Assembly: GCF_017744435.1 (NCBI RefSeq)
Contig: NZ_JAGIBG010000003.1
Location: 165,566 to 229,565, forward strand
Direction of reading: 5' to 3'
Length of the DNA: 64,000 nt
DNA from: Pseudomonas sp.
GTDB taxonomy: Bacteria; Pseudomonadota; Gammaproteobacteria; Pseudomonadales; Pseudomonadaceae
Shown here: one piece after another, positions 51,651-60,712 of the stretch
Numbering within the stretch: position 1 is the first letter of the stretch
How the letters are laid out: each line of letters opens with the position of its first letter
Program-made: the position numbers and the translations under genes
Notes under the pieces: generated by a model
Told to the model about the DNA's origin: nothing
What the model saw: only the letters and a program-made list of their open reading frames with translations
Databases searched by the model: none

Positions 51651-52958
51651 TCAGTACACCCAGACTTCAACACGACGGTTACGCAAGCGGCCTTGTTCCA
51701 TGTCATTGCCGGCGATTGGCAATTCATCGCCCATGCCGGTCACCTCCAGCACCTCGACGCCACCTCGTGCCAGTTCGCGGCGTACGGCCTGGGCCCGCAG
51801 GCGCGAGAGCAACGCTGCACGGCCGGGCGTTTCCTTAGGGTCGCCGAAACCTACCAGCACCGCCTTGCTTTGCAGCTTGCCAGCCTGGCGCAGGTATTCG
51901 GCAACCCGCTGCACATCGCGCAGGGCCTTGTTGTCGAGGCTGGCGCTGCCTTCCTGGAAGCGGAAATTGACGCTCAAGCGTTGCGCCTGCTGGGCCAGGC
52001 TGCGATAGCGCGGCGGCATGTCGGCCTGCGCCGCTACCGGTTGCGCCTTGACCTGCTGCGAGACGAAGCCCTGTTCGGCGACAATGGCCTGGCCGGCCGG
52101 GGTCTGGGCGAAGTCGGCCAGCGCCCGGGCCTGGGGTTTGGCATTGGCTGGCAGGTAGAAGTACAGCCGCCGCGACAACGGGTAGTCCTCGCTGGCGACC
52201 AGTGGGCGGTCAGGCAGCATGGCCGGTGCATCGCCCTCGGCCACTGCCAGCACCTTGGCCCCGTGCACCGCAGCCAGGCTGCTGAAACCGATGGCGTGAC
52301 GATCAGCGCCGACCCGCTCGGCCAGTGCTTCGCTGGACTCGAAACGCTGCGCCTGCCTGGCCAGCGCGCCATGGTGCGGTTCCAGTACCAGTGCCTTGAA
52401 GGTTTCATAGGTCCCGGAGCGATCATCGCGGGCATACAGGTGAATGGCCCCACCCGCCACGCCCAGTTGCTCCCAGCGCTGGATCTGCCCGGAGAAGATC
52501 TGCGCCAGTTGCTGGGTGGTCAGTTGTGGCAGCGGGTTGTCGGGGTGGACGATGACGGCCACGCCATCCAGGCCGATGACCTGTTCGGCGCTGGCCGAGC
52601 GCAGGTCGCCCAGGGCCTTGAGCTGGTCCACTTCGGCATCGCTGATGGGACGCGAGGCCGCCGCCAGGTCTGCCTGGCCCTGGCCGAGGGCGGCAAAACC
52701 GGTGCTCGAGCCGTGGGCGGCAATGTCGATACGCAAGGGCTGGCCTTGTGCATCGCGGGCCCTGATCACGGTTTCGTTGGCCACCGCGCCTGGCTGTTGC
52801 TCGATGTCCGTCGCTTGCTGCGCACGCAGCTGCGCTTGCACCAAGGCTGGCAGCAACGCCGCGCCAATGGTGTTGGAGCCCTGTACACGCAAAGGCGCAG
52901 GTTCGGCCTGGGCCGTCAGGGTCAGCAGGAGAAGCAGCAGGAGCAGCGGGCGGCGCAT
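51651..52958 (-). CDS. PstS-like phosphate-binding domain fused to an OmpA domain
   Basis: A 435-residue exported protein. ATG 52958 (AAAGG nine bases upstream) gives a signal peptide (RRPLLLLLLLLTLTAQA); a TTG at 52967 is possible. Residues about 25-285 form a PBP-like domain of the PstS class: RVQGSNTIG, HGSSTGFAAL, DLAAASRPIS, GLDGVAVIVHPDNPL and YARDDRSGTYETFKAL. Residues about 305-435 are an OmpA-type peptidoglycan-binding domain (VNFRFQEGSASLDNKAL, LVGFGDPKE, NRRVEVWVY). It thus may bind phosphate or another anion and anchor to the cell wall. No pstCAB genes nearby. Confidence 0.85.
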   Translation of the reverse strand: MRRPLLLLLLLLTLTAQAEPAPLRVQGSNTIGAALLPALVQAQLRAQQATDIEQQPGAVANETVIRARDAQGQPLRIDIAAHGSSTGFAALGQGQADLAAASRPISDAEVDQLKALGDLRSASAEQVIGLDGVAVIVHPDNPLPQLTTQQLAQIFSGQIQRWEQLGVAGGAIHLYARDDRSGTYETFKALVLEPHHGALARQAQRFESSEALAERVGADRHAIGFSSLAAVHGAKVLAVAEGDAPAMLPDRPLVASEDYPLSRRLYFYLPANAKPQARALADFAQTPAGQAIVAEQGFVSQQVKAQPVAAQADMPPRYRSLAQQAQRLSVNFRFQEGSASLDNKALRDVQRVAEYLRQAGKLQSKAVLVGFGDPKETPGRAALLSRLRAQAVRRELARGGVEVLEVTGMGDELPIAGNDMEQGRLRNRRVEVWVY

Positions 52959-53024
52959 GCCGGGCAACCTTTGGCATAGAGTTGCCCGGCAGATTACGAC
53001 GGTGTCGTGACCGAAATGTGACAG

Positions 53025-54125
53025 TCAGGCGGCATCCAGTGCATCGACGATGGCCTGGCCGACCGCCTGGGTCGAGCGGCTGCCGCCCATGTCAGGCGTG
53101 GTCGCACCGCTGGCGATGACGGCTTCGATGGCCAGCAGGATTTCATCGTGTGCGGCCTGATAACGGGCGTCTGCGGTTTCCTTGCCAAGGAACTCGAGCA
53201 TCAATGCACCCGACCAGATCATGCCGATCGGGTTGGCGATGTTCTTGCCGAAGATGTCCGGCGCCGAGCCATGCACCGGCTCGAACAACGACGGGAACTT
53301 GCGCTCGGGGTTGAGGTTGGCCGACGGCGCGATGCCGATGGTGCCGGTGCAGGCCGGCCCGAGGTCGGAGAGGATGTCGCCGAACAGGTTGGAGGCCACC
53401 ACCACGTCGAAGCGCTCCGGTTGCAGCACGAAGCGTGCGCAAAGGATGTCGATGTGCTGCTTGTCCCAGGTGATCTCCGGGTAGTGCGCGGCCACGGCGG
53501 CGGTGCGCTCGTCCCAGTACGGCATGCTCACGGCCATGCCGTTGGACTTGGTGGCCGAAGTCACATGCTGGCGCGGGCGATTGTGGGCGAGTTCGAACGC
53601 GTATTCGAGGATGCGGTCGACGCCACGGCGGGTGAACACCGATTCCTGCAGGACGAATTCGTTGGCAGTGCCTTCGAACATGCGCCCACCCAGCGACGAG
53701 TATTCGCCTTCGGTGTTTTCCCGCACCACCACGAAGTCGATATCGCCAGGCTGCTTGCCGGCCAGCGGGCAGGGCACGCCGGGGAACAGGCGCACCGGGC
53801 GAATGTTCACGTACTGGTCGAAGTCGCGGCGGAACTTGAGCAGCGAGCCCCACAGGGAAATGTGGTCAGGTACCTTGTCGGGCCAGCCGACGGCACCGAA
53901 GTACAAGGCGTCGAAGCCCTTGAGCTGGTCGAACCAGTCGTCCGGCATCATCTTGCCGTGGGCCAGGTAGTAGTCGCAGCTAGCCCATTCGAAAAACTCG
54001 AATTGCAGGTCCAGGCCATGCTTGCGGGCGGCGGCTTCGAGCACGCGGATACCTTCCGGGAGTACTTCATTGCCGATGCCATCGCCGGGAATGGCTGCGA
54101 TCTTGAAAGTCTTGGTCTTGGTCAT
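53025..54125 (-). CDS. Tartrate dehydrogenase / D-malate dehydrogenase
   Basis: A 366-residue metal-dependent decarboxylating dehydrogenase of the IMDH/LeuB fold. Marks: IPGDGIGNEVLPEGIRVLE, RENTEGEYSS, SNGMAVSMPYWDE with the catalytic Lys/Tyr region, NLFGDILSDLGP with Asp metal ligands, and FEPVHGSAPDI. The sequence is of the TtuC/DmlA branch (366 residues) and not LeuB. It oxidises tartrate or D-malate with NAD+. AAGGTG precedes ATG 54125. Divergent from a LysR of the DmlR type. Confidence 0.93.
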   Translation of the reverse strand: MTKTKTFKIAAIPGDGIGNEVLPEGIRVLEAAARKHGLDLQFEFFEWASCDYYLAHGKMMPDDWFDQLKGFDALYFGAVGWPDKVPDHISLWGSLLKFRRDFDQYVNIRPVRLFPGVPCPLAGKQPGDIDFVVVRENTEGEYSSLGGRMFEGTANEFVLQESVFTRRGVDRILEYAFELAHNRPRQHVTSATKSNGMAVSMPYWDERTAAVAAHYPEITWDKQHIDILCARFVLQPERFDVVVASNLFGDILSDLGPACTGTIGIAPSANLNPERKFPSLFEPVHGSAPDIFGKNIANPIGMIWSGALMLEFLGKETADARYQAAHDEILLAIEAVIASGATTPDMGGSRSTQAVGQAIVDALDAA

Positions 54126-54221
54126 GGCCACACCTTGTGTCTGGGGAACGGATGTGGGCCATGCTATAAGGGATCTTTACATAGATAATCGGCCAGTTCA
54201 TGCATTCTTGGTGCACGTATC

Positions 54222-55133
54222 GTGAATAATCTGCCAAACCTCGACGACCTCGATATCTTTCTTCAGGTAGCCCGCCGTGCGAGCTTTGCGGCGGTGGCCG
54301 AAGCGCGCGGCATGTCGGCCGCGTTCGTCAGCAAGCGCATCCGCCTGCTCGAAGCGGACCTCGGCGTGCGCCTGCTGCACCGCACCACCCGGCGGGTGAC
54401 GGTGAGCGAGGAGGGCGAGCGGGTCTATCAATGGGCGCAGCAGATCTTCGAGGCACTGCAGCGCATGGGCGATGACCTGGACGCCGGACAGCGTGAGCCG
54501 GCCGGGCAGTTACGCATCGCCAGCAGCCTGGGCCTGGGCCGGCGGATGGTGGCGCCGGCGTTGTCGGCGCTGGCGGCGCGCTACCCACGGCTGGACATCC
54601 GCCTGGACGTGCATGACCGCCTGGTGGACCTGGTGGCCGAGGGTGTCGATCTGGATATCCGCGTGGGTGACCAGATTGCCCCGAACCTGATCGCCAAGCG
54701 CCTGGCACGCAACTGGCGGGTGCTGTGTGCGGCGCCGGACTATCTTGCCCGTCGCGGCACGCCGAAGAGCCTGGCGGATCTGGCCAGCCATGACTGCCTG
54801 GTGATCAAGGAGCGCGACCATCCCTTCGGGCTCTGGCACCTGGAGGGGCCCGCTGGCGAGGAAAGTGTGCGGGTCACCGGCGCGTTGTCGAGCAACCATG
54901 GCGAAGTGGTGCACCAATGGTGCCTGGACGGGCGCGGCATCGTGTTGCGGTCGTGGTGGGATGTGCACGACAGCCTGGCGGATGGCCGGCTGGTGCAGGT
55001 GCTGGAGGGGTATCGGCAGAGTGCCGATATCTGGGCGGTGTACACCGCGCCGCTGGCCGGGTCGGCCAAGGTGCGGGTGGCGGTGGAGTTTTTCCGGGAA
55101 TACTTTGCCGACAGGTTTCAGATTCCGGGTTGA
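54222..55133 (+). CDS. LysR-family regulator (DmlR-like)
   Basis: A 303-residue LysR starting at GTG 54222. HTH: LDIFLQVARRASFAAVAEARG then SAAFVSKRIRLLEADLGVRLLHRTTRRV. Effector domain LRIASSLGLGRRMVAPALSAL and VDLDIRVGDQIAPNLIAKRLA. Divergent from the tartrate/D-malate dehydrogenase gene across 96 bases, the classical DmlR-DmlA arrangement, so it should induce that gene in response to its substrate. Confidence 0.9.
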   Translation: MNNLPNLDDLDIFLQVARRASFAAVAEARGMSAAFVSKRIRLLEADLGVRLLHRTTRRVTVSEEGERVYQWAQQIFEALQRMGDDLDAGQREPAGQLRIASSLGLGRRMVAPALSALAARYPRLDIRLDVHDRLVDLVAEGVDLDIRVGDQIAPNLIAKRLARNWRVLCAAPDYLARRGTPKSLADLASHDCLVIKERDHPFGLWHLEGPAGEESVRVTGALSSNHGEVVHQWCLDGRGIVLRSWWDVHDSLADGRLVQVLEGYRQSADIWAVYTAPLAGSAKVRVAVEFFREYFADRFQIPG

Positions 55134-55138
55134 CAGTG

Positions 55139-55236
55139 CCGGCCTCTTCGCGGGTAAACCCGCTCCCACAGGGACTGCACCGTACTCAAGGTTGATGCGG
55201 TCCCTGTGGGTGCGGGCTTGCCCGCGAAGAGGCCGG
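55139..55236. repeat. REP pair (inverted)
   Basis: REP copies at 55139-55172 and 55203-55236 between the LysR gene and the convergent ABC ATPase gene. Confidence 0.9.
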
Positions 55237-55258
55237 TACAGCCACTAACCCACTGGGA

Positions 55259-56407
55259 TCAATGCGCCCCGGCCGACTTGCTCAGGTCACTCTCGGCCCA
55301 CTCGGTATAGATGCAGGCATCCGCCACCGCCCAGCGTACTTTCACGGTATCCCCCGGCTGCATCGGCATCCCGGCGGCAGACAGCGCCTTCACCGTCAGC
55401 TCGGTGCCGCCCGCTGTCACCACATGGCAGGTCTGGCTCTCACCCAGGAACAGCACCTCACCGACCTTGGCACTGACCTCGTTCCAGCCCGCAGGCAATG
55501 GCTCGCGTGCGGCCTGTTCGGCAGTCAGGGCCAGGGCTTTCTCCGGCCGCACCATGATCAGTGCATCCTGCTGTGCGCTGAGGCCCGGGGTCAGGCGAAT
55601 CGCCACCGGCTGGCCTTCGAAGCTGCCCGCGCCATTGCTGCTGGCCTTGATCCGCAGGAAGTTGGAATTGCCCAGGAACGACGCGACAAAGGCATTCGGC
55701 GGGTTCTGATAAAGGTCGTATCCGGTACCCAGGCCGACGATCTTGCCGTGGCTGAAGATGGCGATGCGCTGTGACAGGCGCATGGCTTCTTCCTGGTCGT
55801 GGGTCACGTAGACGATGGTGATGCCCAGCCGGCGGTGCAGTTGGCGCAGTTCGTCCTGCAGGTCTTCACGCAGCTTCTTGTCCAGCGCCCCGAGCGGTTC
55901 GTCCATCAGCAGGATGCGGGGCTCGTACACCAGCGCCCGGGCAATCGCCACGCGCTGCTGCTGGCCACCGGACATCTGCGAAGGCTTGCGGTGGGCGAAT
56001 TTCTCCAGCTGCACCAGCTTGAGCATGGCATCGACGCGCTTGGTGGTTTCAGTGGCGCTGAGCTTGCGGATGGCCAGCGGGAAGCCGATGTTGTCGCGCA
56101 CGTTCAAGTGCGGGAACAGCGAATAGCGCTGAAACACCATGCCGATATCACGCTTGTGCGGCGGCACGTTGACCAGCGACTGGCCCTCGACCAGGATCTC
56201 GCCGCTGCTCGGCGTTTCGAAGCCGGCCAGCATCGACAGCGTGGTGGACTTGCCCGAGCCGCTGGAGCCGAGGAAGGTCAGGAATTCGCCGTCCTGGATC
56301 TCCAGGTCGAGGTTGTCCACGGCGGTGAAGTCGCCGTAGTGCTTGTTCAGGCCACGCAGGCTGACCAGGGTCTTGCCGTGGGCGTTGTCTTTGATGACTG
56401 CACTCAT
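55259..56407 (-). CDS. ABC transporter ATPase, polyamine type (PotA-like)
   Basis: A 382-residue ATPase. ATG 56407 (GGAG eight bases upstream) is chosen. Walker A is GSSGSGKST, signature MSGGQQQR, Walker B ILLMDEP, with the D-loop LGALDKKLR. The C-terminal TOBE domain (about 270-382) ends with VRWAVADACIYTEWAES. This belongs to the group that imports spermidine, putrescine or related solutes with PotB/PotC/PotD partners, which lie upstream in the same operon. The actual substrate here is open. Confidence 0.92.
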   Translation of the reverse strand: MSAVIKDNAHGKTLVSLRGLNKHYGDFTAVDNLDLEIQDGEFLTFLGSSGSGKSTTLSMLAGFETPSSGEILVEGQSLVNVPPHKRDIGMVFQRYSLFPHLNVRDNIGFPLAIRKLSATETTKRVDAMLKLVQLEKFAHRKPSQMSGGQQQRVAIARALVYEPRILLMDEPLGALDKKLREDLQDELRQLHRRLGITIVYVTHDQEEAMRLSQRIAIFSHGKIVGLGTGYDLYQNPPNAFVASFLGNSNFLRIKASSNGAGSFEGQPVAIRLTPGLSAQQDALIMVRPEKALALTAEQAAREPLPAGWNEVSAKVGEVLFLGESQTCHVVTAGGTELTVKALSAAGMPMQPGDTVKVRWAVADACIYTEWAESDLSKSAGAH

Positions 56408-56426
56408 TGTTGTTTTCTCCGCACGC

Positions 56427-57236
56427 TCAGGCGTTGACTTCGGTGCGCCGGCGCAAGGCGGCGGCAATGAACATGACAAGCAGCGACAGGCCGATCAGCA
56501 GGGTCGAGGCCACGGCGATCACCGGGCTCAGGTCCTGGCGCAGGGTGGTCCACATCTTCACCGGCAGGGTTTGCAGGTCGGGGCTGGCCATCATCACGCT
56601 CAGCACCACTTCATCCCACGACACCAGGAAGGCGAACAGGCCACCGGCGATCATGCCCGGGCGAATCGCCGGGAAGGTCACCTTGAAGATCGCCTGCAGG
56701 CGCGAGGCACCGCAGATCACCGCGGCATCCTCGATCGACTGGTCGAACAGCTTCAGCGAGTTGATGATCGAGATGATGGTGAAGGGCAGGGCGACGATCA
56801 CATGGCTGACCACGAAGGCGAACAGCGTGCCGGTGTAGCCAAGCTTGAGGAACAGCGCGTACACCGCCACGGCGATGATCACCAGCGGCACGATCATCGG
56901 CATGGTGAACAGCCCGTAGAGCATTTCACGGCCGGGGAAGCGCCCACGCACCAGGGCGAAGGCGGTGGGCAGGCCCAGCAGCACGGCAGCGATGGTGGTC
57001 AGCACGGCGACCTTGAGGCTGGCAAGGGCGGCGTCCATCCACTCCGGGTTGGAGAAGAACTGGCCGTACCACTTGAAGGTCCAGCCCGGTGGCGGGAACA
57101 CCAGCCACTGGGACGAGCCGAACGACAGCAGCACGATGAACACCACCGGCAGCAGCAGGAAGGCCGCGATGACCCCGGTGGTCAGGTACAGGCCCGTACG
57201 CAGCGGGCGGCCCATGGCATTGGGAGACAGGAGCAT
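56427..57236 (-). CDS. ABC transporter permease, PotC-like
   Basis: A 269-residue permease with about six membrane helices. The EAA coupling loop reads EDAAVICGASRLQAIFKVTFPAIRPG (about 168-193). The C-terminus has SWDEVVLSVMMASPDLQTLPVKMWTTLRQD, as in PotC/PotI. Starts six bases after the stop of the preceding permease gene. Confidence 0.92.
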   Translation of the reverse strand: MLLSPNAMGRPLRTGLYLTTGVIAAFLLLPVVFIVLLSFGSSQWLVFPPPGWTFKWYGQFFSNPEWMDAALASLKVAVLTTIAAVLLGLPTAFALVRGRFPGREMLYGLFTMPMIVPLVIIAVAVYALFLKLGYTGTLFAFVVSHVIVALPFTIISIINSLKLFDQSIEDAAVICGASRLQAIFKVTFPAIRPGMIAGGLFAFLVSWDEVVLSVMMASPDLQTLPVKMWTTLRQDLSPVIAVASTLLIGLSLLVMFIAAALRRRTEVNA

Positions 57237-57242
57237 GGCGGT

Positions 57243-58160
57243 TTACCTCGCGTTGCCAACCGGGGATTCCGGCTGCAGCTTCAGGTACAGGTAGAAGAGC
57301 ACCAGGGTGATCACCACCAGCAGTGCGGCGGCGGCGCTGGCCAGGCCCCAGTTGAGGAACGACTGCACCTGCTGGATGATGAATTCAGGCAGCATCATGT
57401 TCTGCGCACCGCCGAGCAGCGCCGGGGTGACGTAGTAACCGAGCGACATCACGAACACCATCAGCGCCCCCGAGAACAGCCCCGAGCGGCACAGCGGCAG
57501 GAACACCTTCCAGAAGTTGGTCCACGGGCTGGCGCCGCAGATGGAACCTGCCTGCAGCACCATCGGGTCGATGGCGTGCATGGTCGCCTGCAGCGGCAGC
57601 ACGATGAACGGGATCATGATGTAGCTCATGCCGATCACCACGCCAGTGAGGTTGTGCACCATCTCCAGCGGGGTGTCGATGATGCCCATGGCCATCAACG
57701 CCTTGTTGATCACCCCCGAGCTTTGCAGCAGCACCAGCCACGAGTAGGTGCGCGCCAGCAGGCTGGTCCACATCGACAGCAGCACGATGTTCAGCAGCCA
57801 GCGGCCCCAGCCCTGGGGCACCAGGGTGATCGCCCAGGCCAGCGGGAAGCCCAGCAGCACGCTGATCAGGGTGACCACGCCGGCCACCGAGAAGGTGTTG
57901 AACAGCACCCGTGCATAGGCCGAGTTGGCGAACAGCTGCTCGTAGTTGCCCAGCCCTGGCGTTGGCTCCAGCACCCCGCGCAGCAACAGGCCGACCAGCG
58001 GGGCGAAGAAGAACAGGCCGAGGAACAACAGGGCCGGCAGCAGGTTGCGGCTGCCTTTCCAGCGCTGGCCCAGGCTCACGCGGCGAGGGGCCGTTCCCGG
58101 GGCGCCGGTGCCCGTGGGGGCACCTTGCGCGTTCTGCAGGGCGTTGATGGCGACTTTCAT
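57243..58160 (-). CDS. ABC transporter permease, PotB-like
   Basis: A 305-residue permease. A Pro/Gly-rich cytoplasmic N-terminus (1-40) precedes the first helix LLPALLFLGLFFFAPLVGLLL. The EAA loop is LQAGSICGASPWTNFWKVFLP. ATG 58160 overlaps the binding-protein stop by four bases (ATGA), so translation is coupled; a GTG at 58172 is a weaker start. Confidence 0.92.
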   Translation of the reverse strand: MKVAINALQNAQGAPTGTGAPGTAPRRVSLGQRWKGSRNLLPALLFLGLFFFAPLVGLLLRGVLEPTPGLGNYEQLFANSAYARVLFNTFSVAGVVTLISVLLGFPLAWAITLVPQGWGRWLLNIVLLSMWTSLLARTYSWLVLLQSSGVINKALMAMGIIDTPLEMVHNLTGVVIGMSYIMIPFIVLPLQATMHAIDPMVLQAGSICGASPWTNFWKVFLPLCRSGLFSGALMVFVMSLGYYVTPALLGGAQNMMLPEFIIQQVQSFLNWGLASAAAALLVVITLVLFYLYLKLQPESPVGNAR

Positions 58161-59182
58161 TTGACCAACCACTCATTCCAGCGGGCTGCAATGGCCTGGC
58201 CGTTTTTCGCCCAGTAGGCGAAGTCCAGGGTGACCTGGTCCTGGGCGTAGGCGGTCGGCAGGTTCGGGGCGAGGTCTTTGTCGAGCTTGGCCACGCTGTC
58301 GACGTTCACCGGGGCGTAGGCGGTCTTGTTGGCGAACGCGGCCTGGCCTTCGGCGCTGCTGGCATTGGCCAGGAACTTCATGGCCGCGTCCTTGTTCTTC
58401 GAGCCTTTCGGGATGACCAGGAAATCGGCCATGACCAGGTTCTGCTTCCAGCTCACGCCCACCGGTGCACCGTCTTGCTGCAGGGCATAGACGCGGCCGT
58501 TCCAGAACTGGCCGAGCGACGCTTCACCCGAGGCCAGCAGCTGCTGCGACTGGGCACCACCGCCCCACCAGACGATGTCTTTCTTGATGGTGTCGAGCTT
58601 CTTGAAGGCGCGGTCCAGGTCCAGCGGGTAGAGGTCCTTGGGCGCTACGCCGTCGGCCAGCAGGGCCAGTTCCAGCACGCCGGGGCTCGGCCATTTGTAC
58701 AGGGCGCGTTTGCCTGGGTAGGTCTTGGTGTCGAACAGCGCGGTCCAGTCGACCGGCTTGTTGGCACCGAGCTTGCCTTCGTTGTAGCCGAGCACGAAGG
58801 AGAAGAAGAACGAGCCGACGCCGTGGTCGGAGACAAACCGCGGGTCGATCTTGTCGCGTTTGATCTGGTTGAAATCGAGGGGTTCGAGCAGGCCTTCGCT
58901 GGCGGCGCGCAGGGCGAAGTCGGCTTCGACGTCGACCACGTCCCATTGCACGTTACCGCTCTCGACCATGGCCTTGAGCTTGCCGTAGTCGGTCGGGCCG
59001 TCCTGGACGACTTTGATGTCGGTGCTTTTGCTGAAGGGTACGGCCCATGCTTCTTTCTGGGCGTCCTGGGTGGTCCCGCCCCAGCTGACGAAGTTCAGGC
59101 TGTCAGCGGCCTGGGCGGCCTGACAGGCCAGGGTCAGCAGGCTGGCGGACAGCACTGCGGTTACACGTTTGCTCAACAGCAT
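58157..59182 (-). CDS. Periplasmic solute-binding protein, PotD/PotF-like
   Basis: A 341-residue binding protein with a signal peptide (1-25, ending AAQA). Family marks: LNFVSWGGTTQDAQKEAWAVPF, VDVEADFALRAASEGLLEPLDF, GSFFFSFVLGYNEGK and the central WPSPGVLELALLADG. Aromatic residues (WWGGGAQSQQ, FWNG) are placed as in the polyamine site, but the acidic residues that grip polyamines are not obvious, so another cationic or neutral compound is possible. First gene of the four-gene operon; a TGGTATTCCA site lies about 155 bases upstream. Confidence 0.88.
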   Translation of the reverse strand: MLLSKRVTAVLSASLLTLACQAAQAADSLNFVSWGGTTQDAQKEAWAVPFSKSTDIKVVQDGPTDYGKLKAMVESGNVQWDVVDVEADFALRAASEGLLEPLDFNQIKRDKIDPRFVSDHGVGSFFFSFVLGYNEGKLGANKPVDWTALFDTKTYPGKRALYKWPSPGVLELALLADGVAPKDLYPLDLDRAFKKLDTIKKDIVWWGGGAQSQQLLASGEASLGQFWNGRVYALQQDGAPVGVSWKQNLVMADFLVIPKGSKNKDAAMKFLANASSAEGQAAFANKTAYAPVNVDSVAKLDKDLAPNLPTAYAQDQVTLDFAYWAKNGQAIAARWNEWLVK

Positions 59183-59334
59183 GGTTTACGCCCTCGTTGC
59201 TTTTGTTATTCGAGGCGGGGCTTCTGGTGCGCCCGCCAACAGTGTTCGGGGAGCAGCTAAAACAAGGTGTCTGGTGGCCGTTTGTAATTGTAGGTGCCGG
59301 CCTGCAGATTCAAGGTCTACGGGATATCATATTA

Positions 59335-59344
59335 TGGTATTCCA
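59335..59344. promoter_or_regulatory. GntR-type half of a shared site, TGGTATTCCA
   Basis: One mismatch from the palindrome TGGTATACCA found at 60667-60676. An extra imperfect dyad ATATCAT-ATT-ATGGTAT (59324-59340) overlaps it. Lies in the 330-base gap upstream of the ABC operon. Confidence 0.5.
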
Positions 59345-59403
59345 AGCTTTTGGCAAGAGGTATGAGGCTACCGGCCATCACTCCGTCCTTGCAGAAACAC
59401 CTG

Positions 59404-59487
59404 GGGCCCTGTGGGAGCGGGTTCACCCGCGAATGCGTCGGTTGCTTCAGCATCGCATTCGCGGGTAAACCCGCTCCCACAGGGCCC
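59404..59487. repeat. REP pair (opposite arrangement)
   Basis: Arms 59404-59437 and 59454-59487 are inverted, with the GTGGGAGCGGG ends outward, so the order of the two REPs is reversed compared with the other pairs. Outer bases GCGAATGCG differ from the GAAGAGGCC of other copies. Fills most of the rest of the 59183-59512 gap. Confidence 0.85.
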
Positions 59488-59512
59488 TGCCAAGTCAGTT
59501 GCTCAAGTGTTC

Positions 59513-60634
59513 TCAGCCAACCATCCCGGGCTCGAAGGGAATGCTCTGCACCACTTCCAGCTCATACCCGGCTAGCCCCGCATACTTCAGCGGCGGCCCC
59601 AGGTGACGCAGCTTGCCCACACCCAGGTCCTGCAGAATCTGCGCCCCGGTACCCACCTCCGAGTACACCTTGGACTGCCCACGCTGGTAAGGCCGCACTG
59701 GCTGGGTCAGCTGCGGTACGCGTTCGAGCAACGCCTGGGAAGATTCGTGGTTGGCGAGAATCACCACCACCCCGGCACCTTCCTCGGCCACCTTCTGCAG
59801 CGCTGCCCACAGCGTCCAGTTGGCGGGGCCGGCGTACTCGGCGCCGACCAGGTCGCGCAGCGGGTCGATCACATGCACCCGCACCAGGGTCGGCTGCTCA
59901 CGGCGGATATCGCCCATGACCATGGCCATATGCACGCCGCCTTCGATGCGGTCCTCGTAGGTCACCAGGCGGAACGTGCCGTGCACGGTCGGCAGTTCGC
60001 GTTCGCCGATGCGCTTGATGGTCTGCTCGTTGCTCAGGCGGTAGTGGATCAGGTCGGCGATGGTGCCGATCTTGATGCCGTGCTGCGCGGCGAACACTTC
60101 CAGGTCCGGGCGGCGGGCCATGGTGCCGTCATCGTTGAGCACCTCGACGATCACCGAGGCCGGGGTGAAACCGGCCAGGCGGGCCAGGTCGCAACCGGCT
60201 TCGGTGTGCCCGGCACGGGTCAGCACGCCGCCTTCGCGGGCGCGCAGGGGGAAGATGTGGCCAGGCTGCACCAGGTCTTCGGGGCGGGCATCGGGCGCCA
60301 TGGCCGCAGCCACGGTGCGCGCCCGGTCGGCGGCGGATATGCCGGTGGTGACGCCGCTGGCGGCTTCGATCGACACGGTGAAGGCGGTGCTGAACACGCT
60401 GCCGTTGGCCGGTACCATCTGTTCAAGGCCCAGGCGCTGGCAGTGGTCGTCGGTCAGGGTCAGGCAGATCAGCCCGCGCGCTTCGCGGGCCATGAAGTTG
60501 ATGGCCTGGGCGTCACAGCGCTCGGCGGCGATCAGCAGGTCGCCTTCGTTTTCCCGGTCCTCGTCGTCCACCAGCAGGACCATCTTGCCTTGCCGGTAGT
60601 CCTCGAGGAGTTCCTCGATGGTGTTGAAAGCCAT
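59513..60634 (-). CDS. ribB: 3,4-dihydroxy-2-butanone 4-phosphate synthase with degenerate GTP cyclohydrolase II domain
   Basis: A 373-residue RibB-RibA-like fusion. The RibB half (1-200) is intact: VLLVDDEDRENEGDL, ARGLICLTLTDDHCQRLGL, and GVLTRAGHTEAGCDLARLAG. The RibA-like half (about 205-373) keeps VRVHVIDPLRDLVG where active GTP cyclohydrolase II has the HSECLTGD zinc Cys region, and the CxCG zinc ligands are absent, so only the RibB step of riboflavin synthesis is expected. Such RibBX proteins are common in Pseudomonas. It is a likely extra copy controlled by the palindrome just upstream; no FMN riboswitch was seen. Confidence 0.9.
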   Translation of the reverse strand: MAFNTIEELLEDYRQGKMVLLVDDEDRENEGDLLIAAERCDAQAINFMAREARGLICLTLTDDHCQRLGLEQMVPANGSVFSTAFTVSIEAASGVTTGISAADRARTVAAAMAPDARPEDLVQPGHIFPLRAREGGVLTRAGHTEAGCDLARLAGFTPASVIVEVLNDDGTMARRPDLEVFAAQHGIKIGTIADLIHYRLSNEQTIKRIGERELPTVHGTFRLVTYEDRIEGGVHMAMVMGDIRREQPTLVRVHVIDPLRDLVGAEYAGPANWTLWAALQKVAEEGAGVVVILANHESSQALLERVPQLTQPVRPYQRGQSKVYSEVGTGAQILQDLGVGKLRHLGPPLKYAGLAGYELEVVQSIPFEPGMVG

Positions 60635-60665
60635 GTTGCACGCTCACTGTGGTGGGGTGATTTTT

Positions 60666-60677
60666 ATGGTATACCAT
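60666..60677. promoter_or_regulatory. Perfect palindrome ATGGTATACCAT (GntR-type operator candidate)
   Basis: A perfect 12-base palindrome, 31 bases from the ribB start and 35 bases from the DUF1330 start, so one operator can govern both divergent genes. TGGTATACCA fits the TGGTNNNACCA form of FadR-like GntR regulators. Confidence 0.55.
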
Positions 60678-60712
60678 CATACACAAATATCGTTGTAACA
60701 GGAGAGCAGCGG

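Noticed and set aside
56343..58217. Long plus-strand frame opposite the ABC permeases
   Set aside because: Repetitive Gln/His/Arg/Glu-rich translation typical of the complement of Leu/Val-rich membrane genes.
60635..60712. Region before ribB considered for an FMN riboswitch
   Set aside because: Only 78 bases, without the conserved AGGGYR/CCCAC elements; it holds a palindrome instead.
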